Shown here one piece after another: positions 47,748-60,721 of a stretch of 64,000 bases of DNA. Source of the stretch: Moringa oleifera (Eukaryota; Streptophyta; Magnoliopsida; Brassicales; Moringaceae). The translations under genes were made by a program, and so were the position numbers. The stretch covers positions 2,501 to 66,500 of the forward strand of contig JAJFZO010000034.1 in NCBI GenBank assembly GCA_021397835.1, given 5' to 3'. A model generated the notes under the pieces. It was not told the DNA's origin, searched no databases, and worked only from the letters and a program-made list of their open reading frames with translations. Position 1 is the stretch's first letter. The number at the start of each line of letters is the position of its first letter.

Positions 47748-50083
47748 CACCAGGCGCAGTTAACCAACAAGGCGGTGCTGCAAATCAGAGAGAGAGAAAA
47801 AGAGGGAGATCATCCACGACGGCGTCACATATGCGTTTCCGTGATAATTGCACTCAGGCGACCGAGAGAGAAGTGGAGTCGGCCGGGTATCTTATTGTCT
47901 TTCTCTTGTTTTCTTCTAATTTCTTGGGCCAGTCTCTGCTATAAACATGTAAACTTCAAATTCTCAAAAAACATAAAATAAATAAAATTCACTGTTGATT
48001 TTGGTAACTTCCTTATTTGGTGATTCAGTAATAAATTAGGTTGACGTATGTACCCCACTATACTTGCCAATATCAATATTATAATAATTTCATTCTTGCA
48101 ATAAGTCCATATAACATCTTATTATACATTAAATATCTCCCATTTACATAGAAAATTACTTTAAATTTTATAAAACAAGTTTTTTATTTAACCAAGTCAA
48201 ATGTTCTAATTCTTGTTATTTCCCCTTTTAGAAGACAAAAAATCTTGGCCTTCTTTTTTTTTTTATGGGATTGGCCTTCCTTTTAAAATAGAGAAAGTGT
48301 TATATATTACGTAATTTTAAAAAATAAGATGATAAAAATTAAAAATTATAAAATATAAATAAATAATCCACTCAAAAGTACATAAACGGAAAAAACTATT
48401 AATAAAAATCAAAATAATATTTTATTATTGTATTAAAATCATTGACTAATTTAAGCGTTGAATATCTTTTTCATCATCCAATGACATTTCACCTTTTGTT
48501 CAAGTTTATGAATTTTGATCAATTTTTTTTAAATATTAAAAACAAACATATTACTGAATATCCAAACATTTTATGTCATAAAATCAGTTTTATAAACTTA
48601 GAATGATAAGTGAGAATTTGAATTTTTATTTTTCATATATTTAAATAAAAATAATTCATATTTAAAATAAAATTAAGTTAAAGATTAGATCGTACTTTTG
48701 TATTTCTTTAAAAACAGATTAATAAATTTAATGAGAATAAATCTTTGTTCCATCCTAATTTATATTACTTTCGTTTATTTGACTATTTCTTATATTTGAT
48801 AAAATTTTGAAAGATAATTAATGTACATACGATCCTTTTATTGCAAAGAAAACATATTTAGACATTTGCATATAATTTTAATAGATTTTTTTTGATTTTT
48901 TTTATAAATAAATCATAATATAAAAAGAAGTTGGAATAAATATAAAAGAACCTTAAATCATTTTTCTAAGAAAAATTTAAATCATATGGTATCAATTACA
49001 ACAATTGCATCTAAAAATTTTTAATTTAGTTTATTTAGAAATTAATAAAATTTTATTGTAAAATTTTTACTTTAAATATCTTTAATTTTTTATTTTAAAG
49101 AAAAATTAAATTATATTTATTTAAAAAAAAATTTATAAGCTAATGGTTGTATAAATTTTTAATATTTGTTTCACATTATTAATTAAAATTTTGTATTTAA
49201 AAAATAATAAATAAAATATAAATTAATTAATTAATTTAAATTAAATTTTAACTCAAATGATTATAAAAAATTAAAAATATTTTCATTATTTAAATATCTT
49301 AAAAATAGCCCAAATAAATATTTAACTTTATTTTGAATTTATTTCTCAAATTTAAATAATTTTTTATGTAAAATCTATTTTTTATAATTTTTAAAATTTT
49401 AATAGTATAAACTTTTTAAAAATATATATTTTAATATTTAAAAAATTATAAAAAATTTTTATCGGTAACTAGAATATTTTTTAAATTTATAAAAAATTTT
49501 AAGTCAAATTTTTTTTATAAAATTTTAATTTGAATATCTTAAATTTTTAATTTTTTTGATAAAATTTAATTTAGTTTAAATTACTAAATTAAGATTTGAT
49601 TATTATTTTTTAAATATAAAAATTTAATTGGTAATTTTGAATATGTAACCTTTATCTAAAATTATATAGTTTCGATTTTTTATATTTAATTAAAATTTTT
49701 AATAGAATAATTTAGGTCAAAATTTCTAATTTGTGTTATTACTATTTGTTTATTAGATGTAATAATCAAAGTTTAGGATAACATATCCCGACTAAGGATT
49801 ATGTCAACTTATCTCGCCAAACAGGTAAATGGAGCTTTGATCATGACAAGAAATCTTTTTTGCTTCTATTTATTTTTTTTGTCAATTTCATATTCTGGTG
49901 AAAAAATGTGAATGATAAGGCCATGATACAACAAAAGAAGACAGTGAATTTTACTTCTGCAGATTCTCTCCTCGGCTTCTGTTACACAGGCGTGCATTTT
50001 TCGAAGAACGATTTACCTATAAACACTGAACAGAGACGAGACAACAACTGAATTTGATCATTTCGTACAACATTTGATCGATC
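47748..50083. other. Divergent intergenic region between FBL4 and MO25
   Basis: The first 250 bp and last 250 bp must hold the two 5' leaders. From about 48,290 to 49,750 the DNA is nearly all A/T. Part of it (about 49,150-49,210) resembles one arm of the hairpin MITE at 56.2 kb, sharing ATTATTAATTAAAATTTT and ATTTAAAAAATAATA blocks. No coding signal is seen. Confidence 0.5.
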
Positions 50084-53000
50084 ATGTCGTTTTCGTTCTT
50101 CAAGCCGTCTAGGCCCAAAACCCCAGCAGAGGTGGTGAAGGCGATCAAGGACAGCCTCATGGCTCTTGACACCAAAACTGTTGTTGAAGTTAAAGCCCTC
50201 GAAAAGGTCTATCTTCAATCTCATTTAGTTTTTTTTTTTTTTTTTGCTTTCTCCAATTTAAATTTGCGTAGTATCGATGCGGAATTTCAATGGTATTGGT
50301 TGAATTTTAATTGGCGCTTAACTGGGTGAGTAATTAAGTCTGAGTGAATGTTCATTTGTGTTTTTTCTATTGCTTCATGATAATGGTTCCCTTGCTGTAG
50401 TCTGGTTATAGCATGTGATAATTTATTTGCTAAACAATGTATTATGCTATGCAGAAATCTTGAGATAAATTTGTTAAATGGAATTTGCTTCATGATGTTA
50501 ACTGGAAGATACTGTTGAAGAAGAGAGATAGAGATGAGTGACCTGTTGAATCAGTAAAGAATCTTTATAGGAATGGGAATTATATTGTGGACAGAATCTC
50601 TTTCTTCTGGCTTGCTTCTTTGTGTTTGCTGCTGTGGGTGTATGATTTTAACCTACTGAGTCTGCTTTTCCAAATGTAATAGTATAATAGATTGCTTTTC
50701 ACATCCAGAATAACTGAAATTTGTATTTAATGAAAGTTATTGTGAGTTTGGAAATTGAAATTTCAACATTTTAGCCTATCATGATTTGTATGTGGATGCC
50801 TTTTCTCATTCAACTGCAGGCTCTAGAGGAAGTTGAAAAGAATTTTGTGACACTGAGGTGCATGCTTTCCGGGGACGGGGATGTTGAACCAAATCCAGAA
50901 CAAGTTGTACAAGTAGCAGTTGAAATTTGTAAGGAGGATGTTCTCGCTCTTCTAGTTCACAAGTTACCTATTTTTGGATGGGAAGTAAGTTGCTAATAGT
51001 TTTACCATTTTGTCATGCATCGAGCTTAATCCCTTGTGCATAATCATGTTTTGGGTTGGTGCAGGCAAGAAAGGACTTAGTTCACTGTTGGTCCATATTA
51101 TTTAAGCAGAAAGTTGGCTCCACATACTGCTGCATGGAATACATAGAGAATCATTTTGAGTTGCTCGACTTTCTTGTTGTTTGGTAAGCTTTTGAAAGGT
51201 TTTCTTTTCTTTTGGCTATCATGTGTTCGTTTTCTTTTCTCTTAAGGTTATTTGTCTCTCTCCTGTGCGTTGGAATTACATATGATAGGTTATCATGAGT
51301 CCTGTCAGGTGACAAGATGCTCTACCTTTCTTGGTAGTATATCCGCCCTAATTTTTAGGTTGTTATTAGTGAATTGTCCAAAAATGTGATTTGGCGCTAG
51401 GGAGAGTCTGGCATCATGATGTGTATCCTCGAAAAATGGAATACTAATGATGAAAATGTAAAAAGTTCATAGAGGATACTTGCAACTGAGGAGGACATGC
51501 ATGCACATACTTGCAGAAGTACATGTATGTGTGCAACTGAGGACATATATGTGTGTATGCGAGGACATGCAAATTACCTTGTCAATGGGCCTAAACTCTC
51601 AAACTATTTGAATAATGTTACAAATCTGGGCCAACAATTATATATGGTCCTTTGTGCTCAAACACTTACGTAGCAGCACAATGTCTATTTCTCACAGTCA
51701 ATTTTGGTCAATACATATTCCAATTACCATCTATATCATGCATAAGGCATTGGAAGGAGTGGTTCAACTAATGTAATTATGTCCTCCCCCTCCGTTCCCC
51801 CTCTTTGCAGAAAATCTTTTAGAAGAGAGTTTTTGTGGAATCTGTTTCTTTTGTTTTTCTTTGTTAAGTAATGGTGCTTTCATGCCCGTGGAGGTCGGCT
51901 TTCTTTTTGCGAAGCTATGACAACTACAAATTTTGTTTTGCATTGTTGTCTATGTATCTTCAATTGCTGTTTTTCCTTAAAAATTTAAATACACGTGACA
52001 TATTGTTATTGATTACAAGCAGTTACGACAACAAGGAAATTGCTTTGAATTGTGGAAATATGTTAAGGGAATGCATCAAATTTCCCACTCTTGCAAAGTA
52101 AGTTCTTCAAGTTTTCAGTCTGTATTTTTAATGGTTGTCAATTATTTTCCACCATTCATCATGATACCAGGGCTCTACTTGTATGTGAAGATGAATCTAG
52201 CATTAGTTTGTGAGAAGGAATGAATTCTGTCAATAATGACTGTTTCTTTTGAAGAACCAGGTACATGCTTTATGAACAGGCTCGAAGATAACATCTTAAT
52301 AAAGTTATGTGAAGAAATAGGAAGTTTCTTTTTTCTTCCTTATGATTGAACATCAGATCCATCCACTAAAATTTCTATGTAGTCTGAAAAGGGCTGTCCC
52401 TGATTAGGGTGTAGCCATGTTAATGGCCAACTGTGTTACAGATATAATGACTTAGCATGAGACATTACGAGGCTTGTCTGACCTAGCAGAGAACCTTGCA
52501 TGAGTATGGTAAGGGAAGTGTTACTCTTCCATAATTTTATATTATCATTAGTAGTTTAAGATTGTTTTAGATGCTATATTACATTTGAATTGCCTAGCTG
52601 GTTTTTAACTTACCTTGCAAAAGAGGGAATGCACCACCCAAAGTCTCTGCTTCTTTTTGATGTTGGTCTTTGACTCTTTTCATGCATTACTTTCAGGTCA
52701 TGAGCAAGTTTCCATTTGTTTTACGTTATGTATTGATTTGTCAGATACATATTAGAGTCAGCAAGCTTTGAGTTATTCTTCAAATTTGTGGAGTTACCTA
52801 ACTTTGACGTTGCTTCTGATGCATTCTCAACGTTTAAGGTCAGATCCAGTAGTTTGTAAGTTTAAATATTTGACAGCATTTTCCTATTAAATGTTTGAGC
52901 CTTCAGTTTTGTTTTTTGTTTGTACATCCTTAACAAATATTTGGCAGGATCTTCTTACAAAACATGAATCGGTGGTCTCTGAATTTTTGACTGCTCACTA

Positions 53001-55164
53001 TGATGAGGTACGCTTGGCAGTCATGCATGTTACTTTCAGAACTGTTAATCTATGTGTTAACTGAATGTCATCCCAGCTATTCCTGGTTCACCCGAAATTT
53101 CTTTGGAGGATCATTAAACCATCTTAATCTTTGTTGTTTATGAGGCTATCAAGTTTACATATCCGTGGGCTGAGCAGCAAACTTAGCTTCCTTCCTGATT
53201 ACTTCTACAGTTATTTTCCATTTTATCTTTTACCGGACCTAATAAAATGCTTTGTTCCAGTTCTTTGATCTATATGAGAGACTTTTGACATCTCCTAATT
53301 ACGTGACAAGAAGGCAATCATTGAAGGTTGGTTTATGATCCTCGCTTATTTAGCGCAATATTGTTGCATTGCATGATGTATCTTGACCATTAAATAAAAC
53401 GTTGATTGATTTAGCTTCTTTCGGAATTCCTGTTGGAGGCTCCAAATTCCAACATAATGAAGCGATACATCATGGAAGTTCGGTATTTGAAAGTCATGAT
53501 GACATTGCTGAAGGTATTGAGTGATGTATTTTTTGCACATAGTTTCCTGATTCTGTTGACATTCGTTTGTTTGCATAACTGATAGGCAGTGCCATACGTT
53601 GTTGCATGGAGAATGAGAATCCTGGATTTGTCTGACTGAGAAATATGCATTTTGCAATTTCATCATCAATTTAGTTCATTATATGAAATCTGTAGACATC
53701 TTTGGGCAATGGAAATTCCCTTTGCCTTGCCTCTTTTTGTTTTCCTGCTTGTTATTATTTTTCTCTTCTCTCTGGTTTACTAACAGATTTCATCTGTATC
53801 GACTCCCTGTCTGTCAACTTAAAGACACTTGTAATCTCATGTAAACTAGTTCCATGTCGCGCACCTGCTGGATTTACTGGTTTTGCTATTTTAAGGTTTC
53901 TTACACAGGTCTTATTAGGGTTCTTTTTTCTTTCTTTCTTTTTTTTTTGGCTTTATATAAACCTTCTTTGGTTGCAAACCAGTTTGAGATGATCCAAATG
54001 CCATCCTGTACATGTCATCTGGCTTGCAGTCAGAATGGTTTGTGCAGGGTGGCTACCTAGTTTATAGACTAAATTATCTTTTTGTTGTTGTTTTTTTTTC
54101 TTCCCTAGGTGCTTCTCAATGTTCTATTGCTTATTCAACTTTGGATATGTGACATGTGGGGAGGCATCAGTACATTGGTTCTAAACATCTGAAACTGATA
54201 TTCATTGTAGATGGAGTTGCAGACTAGCTTTTACATTTGGCATACATTTGAGATGTTGACAGCAAGTTGTTTGCTGTTGTTTTACTTTGATTTTACACAT
54301 CTTTATGGTTGTTCTTGTTTATTGGAGCAGGACTCAAGCAAAAATATTCAAATCTCTGCCTTCCACATTTTCAAGGTACTATTATCTCTCGTGTTCACTT
54401 GCTCCCTTCCTCCCTTCTCTCTTCTTTTTTCCAAAGAGAGTTGATAAATTAATAAGGATATGAATATTGCTTTCTGTTGATGCCATGCCCTACAATTTTG
54501 GGTAGGAGATATGGTGGAGTTGGGGTGTCCTATGTAAATTGAAGTTGGATCCAGTAAGTTGCTAAGTTTCTGGTGATTTTTCTGACACAACTTCTCTGCA
54601 AGTGACTTCTGCTATATGCCAGCTAAATCTAATCTATTTTGGTTGCTACCTATGAAATGCAGCTTTAAAGAGGATAGCATCGACTCTTAAGATTCCTGTT
54701 GGGTAGCCATGAGTTAGAAACTCAAGACAAAAGCTTGCTGAACACTAATAGATGAATGTAAAAATGGTTGCAGTTCAATTGACCTTAATAAATGTTTGAA
54801 GTCTTCCTTATATCATGTGCAGGTTTTTGTTGCTAATCCTAACAAGCCACGAGAAATAAAAGTCATTCTGGCAAAAAACCATGAAAAGTTGTTGGAACTA
54901 CTCAATAGTCTATCTGCTGGAAAAGGTAATCATATGTCCAGCCATGTTTTTTATAGATTGTGGCATGGTAGCTCTGGGTAAACTAATGGGCTCTAAAATT
55001 TCCACTTGAAATTGAATTGGGAATCATTTTCTGTGAAATTGCTGGATCAGCCCTGATTATATATGGTTATTTCAGGTGCTGATGATGACCAATTTGACGA
55101 AGAAAAGGAACTTATCATGAAAGAAATCAAAAGAGTATCTCGCCTGTCAAATCTTGATTGTTAG
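50084..55164 (+). CDS. MO25: MO25-like protein (Hym1/CAB39 family)
   Basis: MO25 is an armadillo-like helical scaffold that binds and activates Ste20/GCK and STRAD-type kinases. The exon model is 50084-50206, 50820-50984, 51065-51183, 52023-52097, 52745-52838, 52948-53007, 53261-53326, 53415-53513, 54331-54375, 54823-54925 and 55076-55164. All junctions are in phase, giving 345 aa, a normal plant length. The start MSFSFFKPSRPKTPAEVV is the usual family N-terminus. Conserved blocks are the linked residues LLDFLV-C-YDNKEIALNCGNMLREC, FVELPNFDVASDAFSTFKDLL, SPNYVTRRQSLKLL-EFLL, NIMKRYIMEVRYLK and SKNIQISAFHIFKVFVANP. The tail is EEKELIMKEIKRVSRL. This is probably the At5g18940 orthologue, because BUD2 and a PPR gene from the same Arabidopsis neighbourhood are also in the window. 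Confidence 0.96.
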
Positions 55165-56160
55165 GTCCCTTGTGAAAGTTGGTGGTATATTTTTCTTCAT
55201 AATATTCTGTTTTTGAGTATAAACTATTTTTATTATGTGACAAATTTCTAAATGCTTTTGCTGATGGAAGAAGAAGTTGTGCATTTTAGTATCTAAAGCA
55301 GTAATAGAGTGGTGTTAAGAACTGTATTCCCTTGTAATCTAACTGTATAACATGGAATTTGAGTGCGTAAAGGCATGTCTAGATTTGATCTCCCAGTGAT
55401 CCATGATGGTAATATGCTGTAGTTCCCGTATGAAATATACTTATGTGGAGTGTTCTCTAGGTGAAAGCATATGACCCTGTATCATGATTGCAGCTTTGCT
55501 TAATAAAGAAACTGTTAAGCCAGCTGCAGCAGCAGCATCTTATACACGCACTTCATAAGAAGTATTAGTTCGGTTTTTCATTGTTTGACAGAATATGGAT
55601 TCACCTTTCACCTTCCAAAGGTGAAAGATTCATGTATGATAAGGGCTATGGATTCATTTCCATGGGGTGTCTCTTTTTTATCTATATGGTGTGAATGGGC
55701 ATGTAAGGAAGCTTGTAGCACTGGCTTCAAAAGGAGGAAGGCCGGGATGTCATTATCTCACAGATATGCAAATGTTTGATTATGGGGAGACTTGTGGATG
55801 AAGCATAGGGGAGATTAGGTGGATGTTCATGAGTAACACAGTTCTACTTTTATGATGTTTGACTAGTAGGCCTATGGCATTAACATTCTGATTAACTTTG
55901 TTCATCATGTAATAAACTAACTCTGCCACGTGCACTAAAATACACCTGAAGAGAAGGCCACAAGAACAAAGAATATTGTGAGTGTGGAGTCATCCATTAC
56001 TCATACCCCTTCATTTTAGGAGAAAATCTTGCCTTTTTTTTATGGTGGGTTTTCCCCCTTCTAGCAGTATCCGTAGCTTTGTTTATTTCTTTTTCCTATT
56101 TTAATATTAACCCAGTAAAATCTTAATTGTATTATTTTTCTTTTTAGATATTTGAGATTA
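55165..56160. other. 3' flank of MO25
   Basis: Contains the MO25 3' UTR and spacer. Short open frames (such as 55,585-55,779) have no recognised family. I see no RNA gene. Confidence 0.5.
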
Positions 56161-56350
56161 AGATAAAAATTTTATAAAATTTTGATATTTATTTTATGTT
56201 ATTAATTAAATTTTTATATTTAAAAAATAATATATTAAATTATTATTTATGAATTTAAATAAAATTAATAAATTAAAATTTAATTTTTTAAATATAAAAT
56301 TTTGATTAATAACACAAAATAAATATTATAATATTATAAAATTTTTACCC
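56161..56350. mobile_element. Hairpin MITE with 9-bp target duplication
   Basis: A 190-bp AT-rich element whose two halves are inverted repeats about 70-80 nt long. The left arm starts AGATAAAAATTTTATAA; the reverse complement of the right end starts GGGTAAAAATTTTATAA. The arms continue in parallel through TATTTATTTT, TGTTATTAAT and ATATTTAAAAAAT. It is flanked by TTGAGATTA (56152-56160) and TTGAGATTT (56351-56359), a 9-bp duplication with one mismatch that fits a Mutator-like origin. It ends about 200 bp before the BSD start codon. Confidence 0.75.
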
Positions 56351-56557
56351 TTGAGATTTAATTACAAGCACGCTACTGATCCCCGCCCACACCCGGGCAG
56401 GGATTTGAACTTTTTACGCATTAATCTCACTGTCTCTATCTTGTCTTGGTGGGCATCTCTCTTATATGTGGTACGTACTCTAGTTTTCTCTCTATCAAGT
56501 CCCGCCTCCAAAGCCTTGATTCCCTCTGTTCCGATATCTATTTGTCGTTGAATTCCC

Positions 56558-57760
56558 ATGGATTTCTTCAAGTCGGTCTTCTCTGAGGGTGCTCCCCAGC
56601 CCTCCGAACCATCCGATGTCCGACCTCGGAGCTCGGGCGCGGACCCCAATCCCTCCGCTTGGAGCTTTGGTGGCTTAATCAAAACGCTAGCGACTAAATC
56701 CGAGTCCGTCATCGGATCCTACCGCCGCGACTTTGAGGAGTTAGGCTCCGAGTTGAAGAAGGAGACCGCTGTGATCCGGGAAGCGGCTTCGCGCGCCGTC
56801 AAAGACCTCCCGCAGTCCCTCGAAATCGGCGCCACCGTTGCCCAAGAGTCGCTCGAATCTGTGGGCCAAGCCATCGACGATATCGGTGCCTCCGTATGGA
56901 AATCAACGGCTCAGATCATCGCCCGCGGTAGGGACACCATCGTATCAGCATCATCAGAAAACTACGATTCTGATTCTTCTTCGAATAACAATAAGAAATT
57001 TAGCACTAGTAATAGTAATAATCATGGTTTAGATGGGCAACGGTATAGTCGTTTTGATATGCTAGTTCGAGCGGCTCAGTGCGATATGGGCACGTACTGT
57101 ACGGAACCTGAGGATTTCGAAGAGTATCATAACTGGAGGTTAGAGTTTGTATTGGAGGAGAATACTAAGGAGATAGAGGAGTTGCTTGGGGAAAATGGAG
57201 TTATTAGGGATATATATAGAGAGGCTGTGCCTAGTCAAGTTGATAGTGATTCATTTTGGAGTAGGTACTTCTATAGGGTGCACAAGCTAAAGAAGGCGGA
57301 GGATGCAAGAGCTAGGCTCGTGAAGAGAGCGATTTCTGGGGAGGAAGAGGAGGATTTGAGCTGGGATTTTGATGATAATGATGATGAGGAGGAGAAAGGT
57401 GATTCCACCCGGAGTTCTACTGAGAGAGAGAATTCGAATGATGAGTCAATAGGAAGAAATGAGGAGAAGCTGGAGGAGACAGATAGTGACAAGGTGGTGT
57501 TGGTGGAGAAAGGGGATAATGGGGAATCTTCTTGTAAGGATAGTGATCTTTCAGTGGTTTCGAGCCAGCCATCTCTGCTGGAGGAGCAAGAGCTAGGGTG
57601 GGATGAGATTGAAGATATTGGAAGCAATGATGAGACTAATAAAGGGGAAGCAGTTGGGAGCACAAACAGAGCTTATTTGCCTAAGCAACTGAGTGTTGCA
57701 GAGGAAGATGAGGATCTGACCTGGGATATTGAAGAGGATGATGACCCTGTCAAATCTTGA
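56558..57760 (+). CDS. BSD domain-containing protein
   Basis: The single intronless frame gives 400 aa. BSD domains are small three-helix modules named for BTF2-like factors, synapse-associated proteins and DOS2-like proteins; the plant proteins of this type have no well-defined role known to me. The N-terminus MDFFKSVFSE is followed by a low-complexity region and an amphipathic stretch (about 45-110; FGGLIKTLATKSESVIGSYR, then SRAVKDLPQSLEIGATVAQE). The BSD domain lies at about residues 190-245, with the diagnostic FWSRYFYRVHKL at its end. The last 150 residues are very acidic (runs of Asp/Glu) with two repeats of an EDLSWDF/EDLTWDIEEDD motif. The start ATG at 56558 is the first in frame with this conserved N-terminus. 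Family certain; function not. Confidence 0.92.
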   Translation: MDFFKSVFSEGAPQPSEPSDVRPRSSGADPNPSAWSFGGLIKTLATKSESVIGSYRRDFEELGSELKKETAVIREAASRAVKDLPQSLEIGATVAQESLESVGQAIDDIGASVWKSTAQIIARGRDTIVSASSENYDSDSSSNNNKKFSTSNSNNHGLDGQRYSRFDMLVRAAQCDMGTYCTEPEDFEEYHNWRLEFVLEENTKEIEELLGENGVIRDIYREAVPSQVDSDSFWSRYFYRVHKLKKAEDARARLVKRAISGEEEEDLSWDFDDNDDEEEKGDSTRSSTERENSNDESIGRNEEKLEETDSDKVVLVEKGDNGESSCKDSDLSVVSSQPSLLEEQELGWDEIEDIGSNDETNKGEAVGSTNRAYLPKQLSVAEEDEDLTWDIEEDDDPVKS

Positions 57761-59176
57761 TTATGTTATGGTCTTAGGATGATAAATATACTGAACCAGT
57801 GACTTTGTGGTTCTCCTTGCAGGCGTAAAACCTTGCAGGTTTATTGCGTTTCGTTATTCTGTAAATACTTTTACACATTTATCATAGAAATTCAAGAGAT
57901 TGGATTGGTCTTATTTCATGTGTTTCTTCATAGTTCATGGTTCTACCACAAAAATTTGCTTGTTGGTTGGGAAGCTTTGTACTTAGAGGACTTTCGGGAT
58001 CTGTTCTATTTCTTCTGTGCTGATATGATCAGTATAAAGTTCTGGGGTAATTTCTCTGGTTGGTGAACTCGATGTATGCTGTTCTTGTGCCCATAAAAAG
58101 GGAATAGAAGAATGCTAGCAGTCATGATTTCATGTCAAATCTCTTCTGCTGTTATGACCTGTTGTTCCATGACATGTTCGTACCTATATTTTGAAAAGCC
58201 TTTCTTTTCAACTTCAAGATGACTCTTAAATTTTGTAATGAGGATGCTTATTTGTACCACTTTTACTTCAAATTGGTAGTTGAAAGCCATGGTTTCATTC
58301 ACCAGGGGCCATGCAACCCAATTTCCGCAGCCCTGTCCTTGCTGCTGTCCATTCTTTCTCTTCCGCAATCTCCCAGCTTCCATCCGAAGCTTACCTGTTC
58401 CTTTCAGCTTTCACTCTGGTTTGGTTGATTATTATTTGTTCAGTTGCATGGATTGTGTGGTAGGAGAGTAGTAGCTTAATTCATACTGCATCTGTTGTTG
58501 CTAGAAAGATGACTGACCAGGCCAGATAATCATCAGGTGAACATTGCAGTGTATATAACTGAAACAATTGGATCTAATCTCCTCTGTAGTTTCTTTCCTA
58601 CTCTTGACCTTCTCCTGTAAGTCATTATGATGCAGTCAATATATGGTGGGAGAAATAATGATAAGCAGACCGAAGTTAATAGGTTGGGTCATTTAAGAAG
58701 AGACTGAGCGAGGAAGGGAAAGTGACCTAGCTTCAGGGCCAAGGACACAACAGCAGGGACCATCTGGCTACAAGCTCAGGATGCCTTACACAATATGCAA
58801 CCCCATCACAAAGCCATTCCATCATTCCCCTATTTATAGATACTTGTTGCGCCGGCTATGGCAAATACAAATACAAAAAATATTGTCTGAACAGTTCATG
58901 AGTATATAACAAGTATTGACTCCAAAAATCAATTATGCAAAAGAACACATCCAGTCACATCAAACATTCCATTCACTCATGTAAAAATTAGGAAATCTGC
59001 AATCCAAAGCAGCACATTTACATGAGGAAAAAAATGGAAAATGCATTTTTACCTACAAATAGAACATTGAACAGTACATTTCGGTTTATTGGATATAAGC
59101 TTAATTGTGCATCACATGTTCCAGCTGATTGATGATAGCATAGCTATCACATTTCATGCGAACCCCAGCTGTACAT
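57761..59176. other. Convergent 3' space between BSD gene and LFG
   Basis: Contains the 3' UTRs of both genes. Open frames here are short and not conserved to my eye. I see no repeats of note or RNA genes. Confidence 0.5.
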
Positions 59177-60721
59177 TTAATTATCTGCAGACCTCAGCAC
59201 CCGCAAAATGGAGAGGAAAAGATTGAGAATGTCCAAATAGAGAGTGGCAGAGGCCAAAATGTAATCATCGTATGTGAAGCGTTTGATCAGGTTGTCAGTG
59301 TCATAAAGTATGTAGCCACAGAAAACCAGAGCACTGATTCCACCGATAACAGCATTGGATACTGGCCCAAAGGGACAGAATATCTGCGTTGTTACAATTA
59401 AAGGTTAACAGAGTCAGTCAAGTATGTATCCGTGGATTATTGCATACTGGGTTACTGAAGGGAGATCTAACCTGGATAAAACTAGTTAAAACAAGGATGA
59501 TGAGGCTAGTGAATAAAATCGGTCCTAGAAAGCTGAAATCCTTGCCCTTCTTAGCCGCCCAGAAAGTGTATGCAGTTAAGGATGAAACCACAGCCAATGT
59601 CAGAATTAGTGCTTCAAGCACAATTCTTCCTGAAAACATGTGATGCAAAGAATCAGAATTCCAACAATTTTCTTACTTCTTAAGTAAGATTAAAGGAAGA
59701 TTATACAACAAGGCCTGAATAGTAAATCAAAGCACGAATTTGGAAGGAGAAAGATACAAACCATCTGTATTAGCACAGCTGACGCCAACAGTGAAACTCA
59801 GGGACACGGTGAAGAGACCAAGTATAATGAAGTTGACAGGATGTTTTTGGTGATAGATATGCAAGGGCCATATCACTGCATGGATTTAAACTTTAGTGTT
59901 AAGATGAAGCAAGGTACTGGCAGCAAAGATAGCACAAAAGAATAAGCAGCTCCTTAAAATTAACAAATCCTAGAAGGAAAAAGGTCTCTCAACATGAGGC
60001 AGTAGTAGGACGTAAACAGAATCTCTCAACTCCAAATATAAATTTGACATAATTTCTGAAGCAATTCAAAGGAGAATCTATGAAGGATTACTATCAAACA
60101 GATATAAATCCATGAGTTCATTACTCTTGTGACCTTGGAATGTAAATCAAACGTTGATCTAAAACCTTAAAGAAAAAAAGAAACTCATAAGGTCTTGAAA
60201 AGACATTTAATCCAAATCATAAGCACAGGATCGCAAGATCCACTAACATCCTATTTTCCAGACAGATATTAAGAAGTTCAACCCTGAATTGCAGTAATAA
60301 AGATAAAAACGACGAGGCCCCCAGACTGAGAACAATTAAGCCAAAGAAAATGAAACGAAAGAGAGAGAAAATAATCAAGAAAGGAAACCCTTTAAATAGA
60401 AATAAAGGGGAATAATAAGATAAGCCACGTACAGATGAAGGGGAGGATGCAGAGGAAGAGCAGAAGACCGGAATTGCCCCTGAGGAGGTCGTTGACGGGT
60501 GGACTGAGGACGACGATCGCAGAAACAAAAGTAGTGAGGAGGATCTGGGCGGAGAGTATGCCGTAGACCTTGCGGATGAAGCCCCAACGGAGCACGTTCT
60601 CGCCATGGCTCAGCCCTGGGTAGAGGGTCTCGCCTCCGAGCTCTAGGTCTACATCCTGTCCCTTGCTCGCCTTGGAGGGGGATCCCGTGCTCACGCTAGC
60701 GTATCCGTACATCTTCTCCAT
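59177..60721 (-). CDS. LFG: LIFEGUARD protein (BAX inhibitor-1 motif family)
   Basis: LFG/TMBIM proteins are multi-pass membrane proteins of ER, Golgi or vacuole that restrain cell death. The exon model is 60721-60433, 59875-59762, 59629-59472 and 59383-59177, in phase, giving 255 aa. The cytosolic N-terminus MEKMYGYASVSTG is followed by RWGFIRKVYGILSAQILLTT, the usual lead into the first membrane segment. About seven hydrophobic segments follow. Family motifs are HPVNFIILGLFT, VSCANTDGRIVLEALI, TFWAAKKGKDFSFLGP, FCGYILYDTDNLIKRFTYDDY and LYLDILNLFLSILRVLR. In Arabidopsis LFG5 (At4g15470) sits beside FBL4 (At4g15475), so this is probably the LFG5 orthologue. A CT-rich stretch (CTCTCTCTCTCTC) precedes the start codon on the plus strand. 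Confidence 0.94.

Noticed and set aside
57271..57663. Ser-rich 130-codon antisense frame within the BSD gene
   Set aside because: It mirrors the acidic Asp/Glu codons of the sense gene and is a shadow frame.
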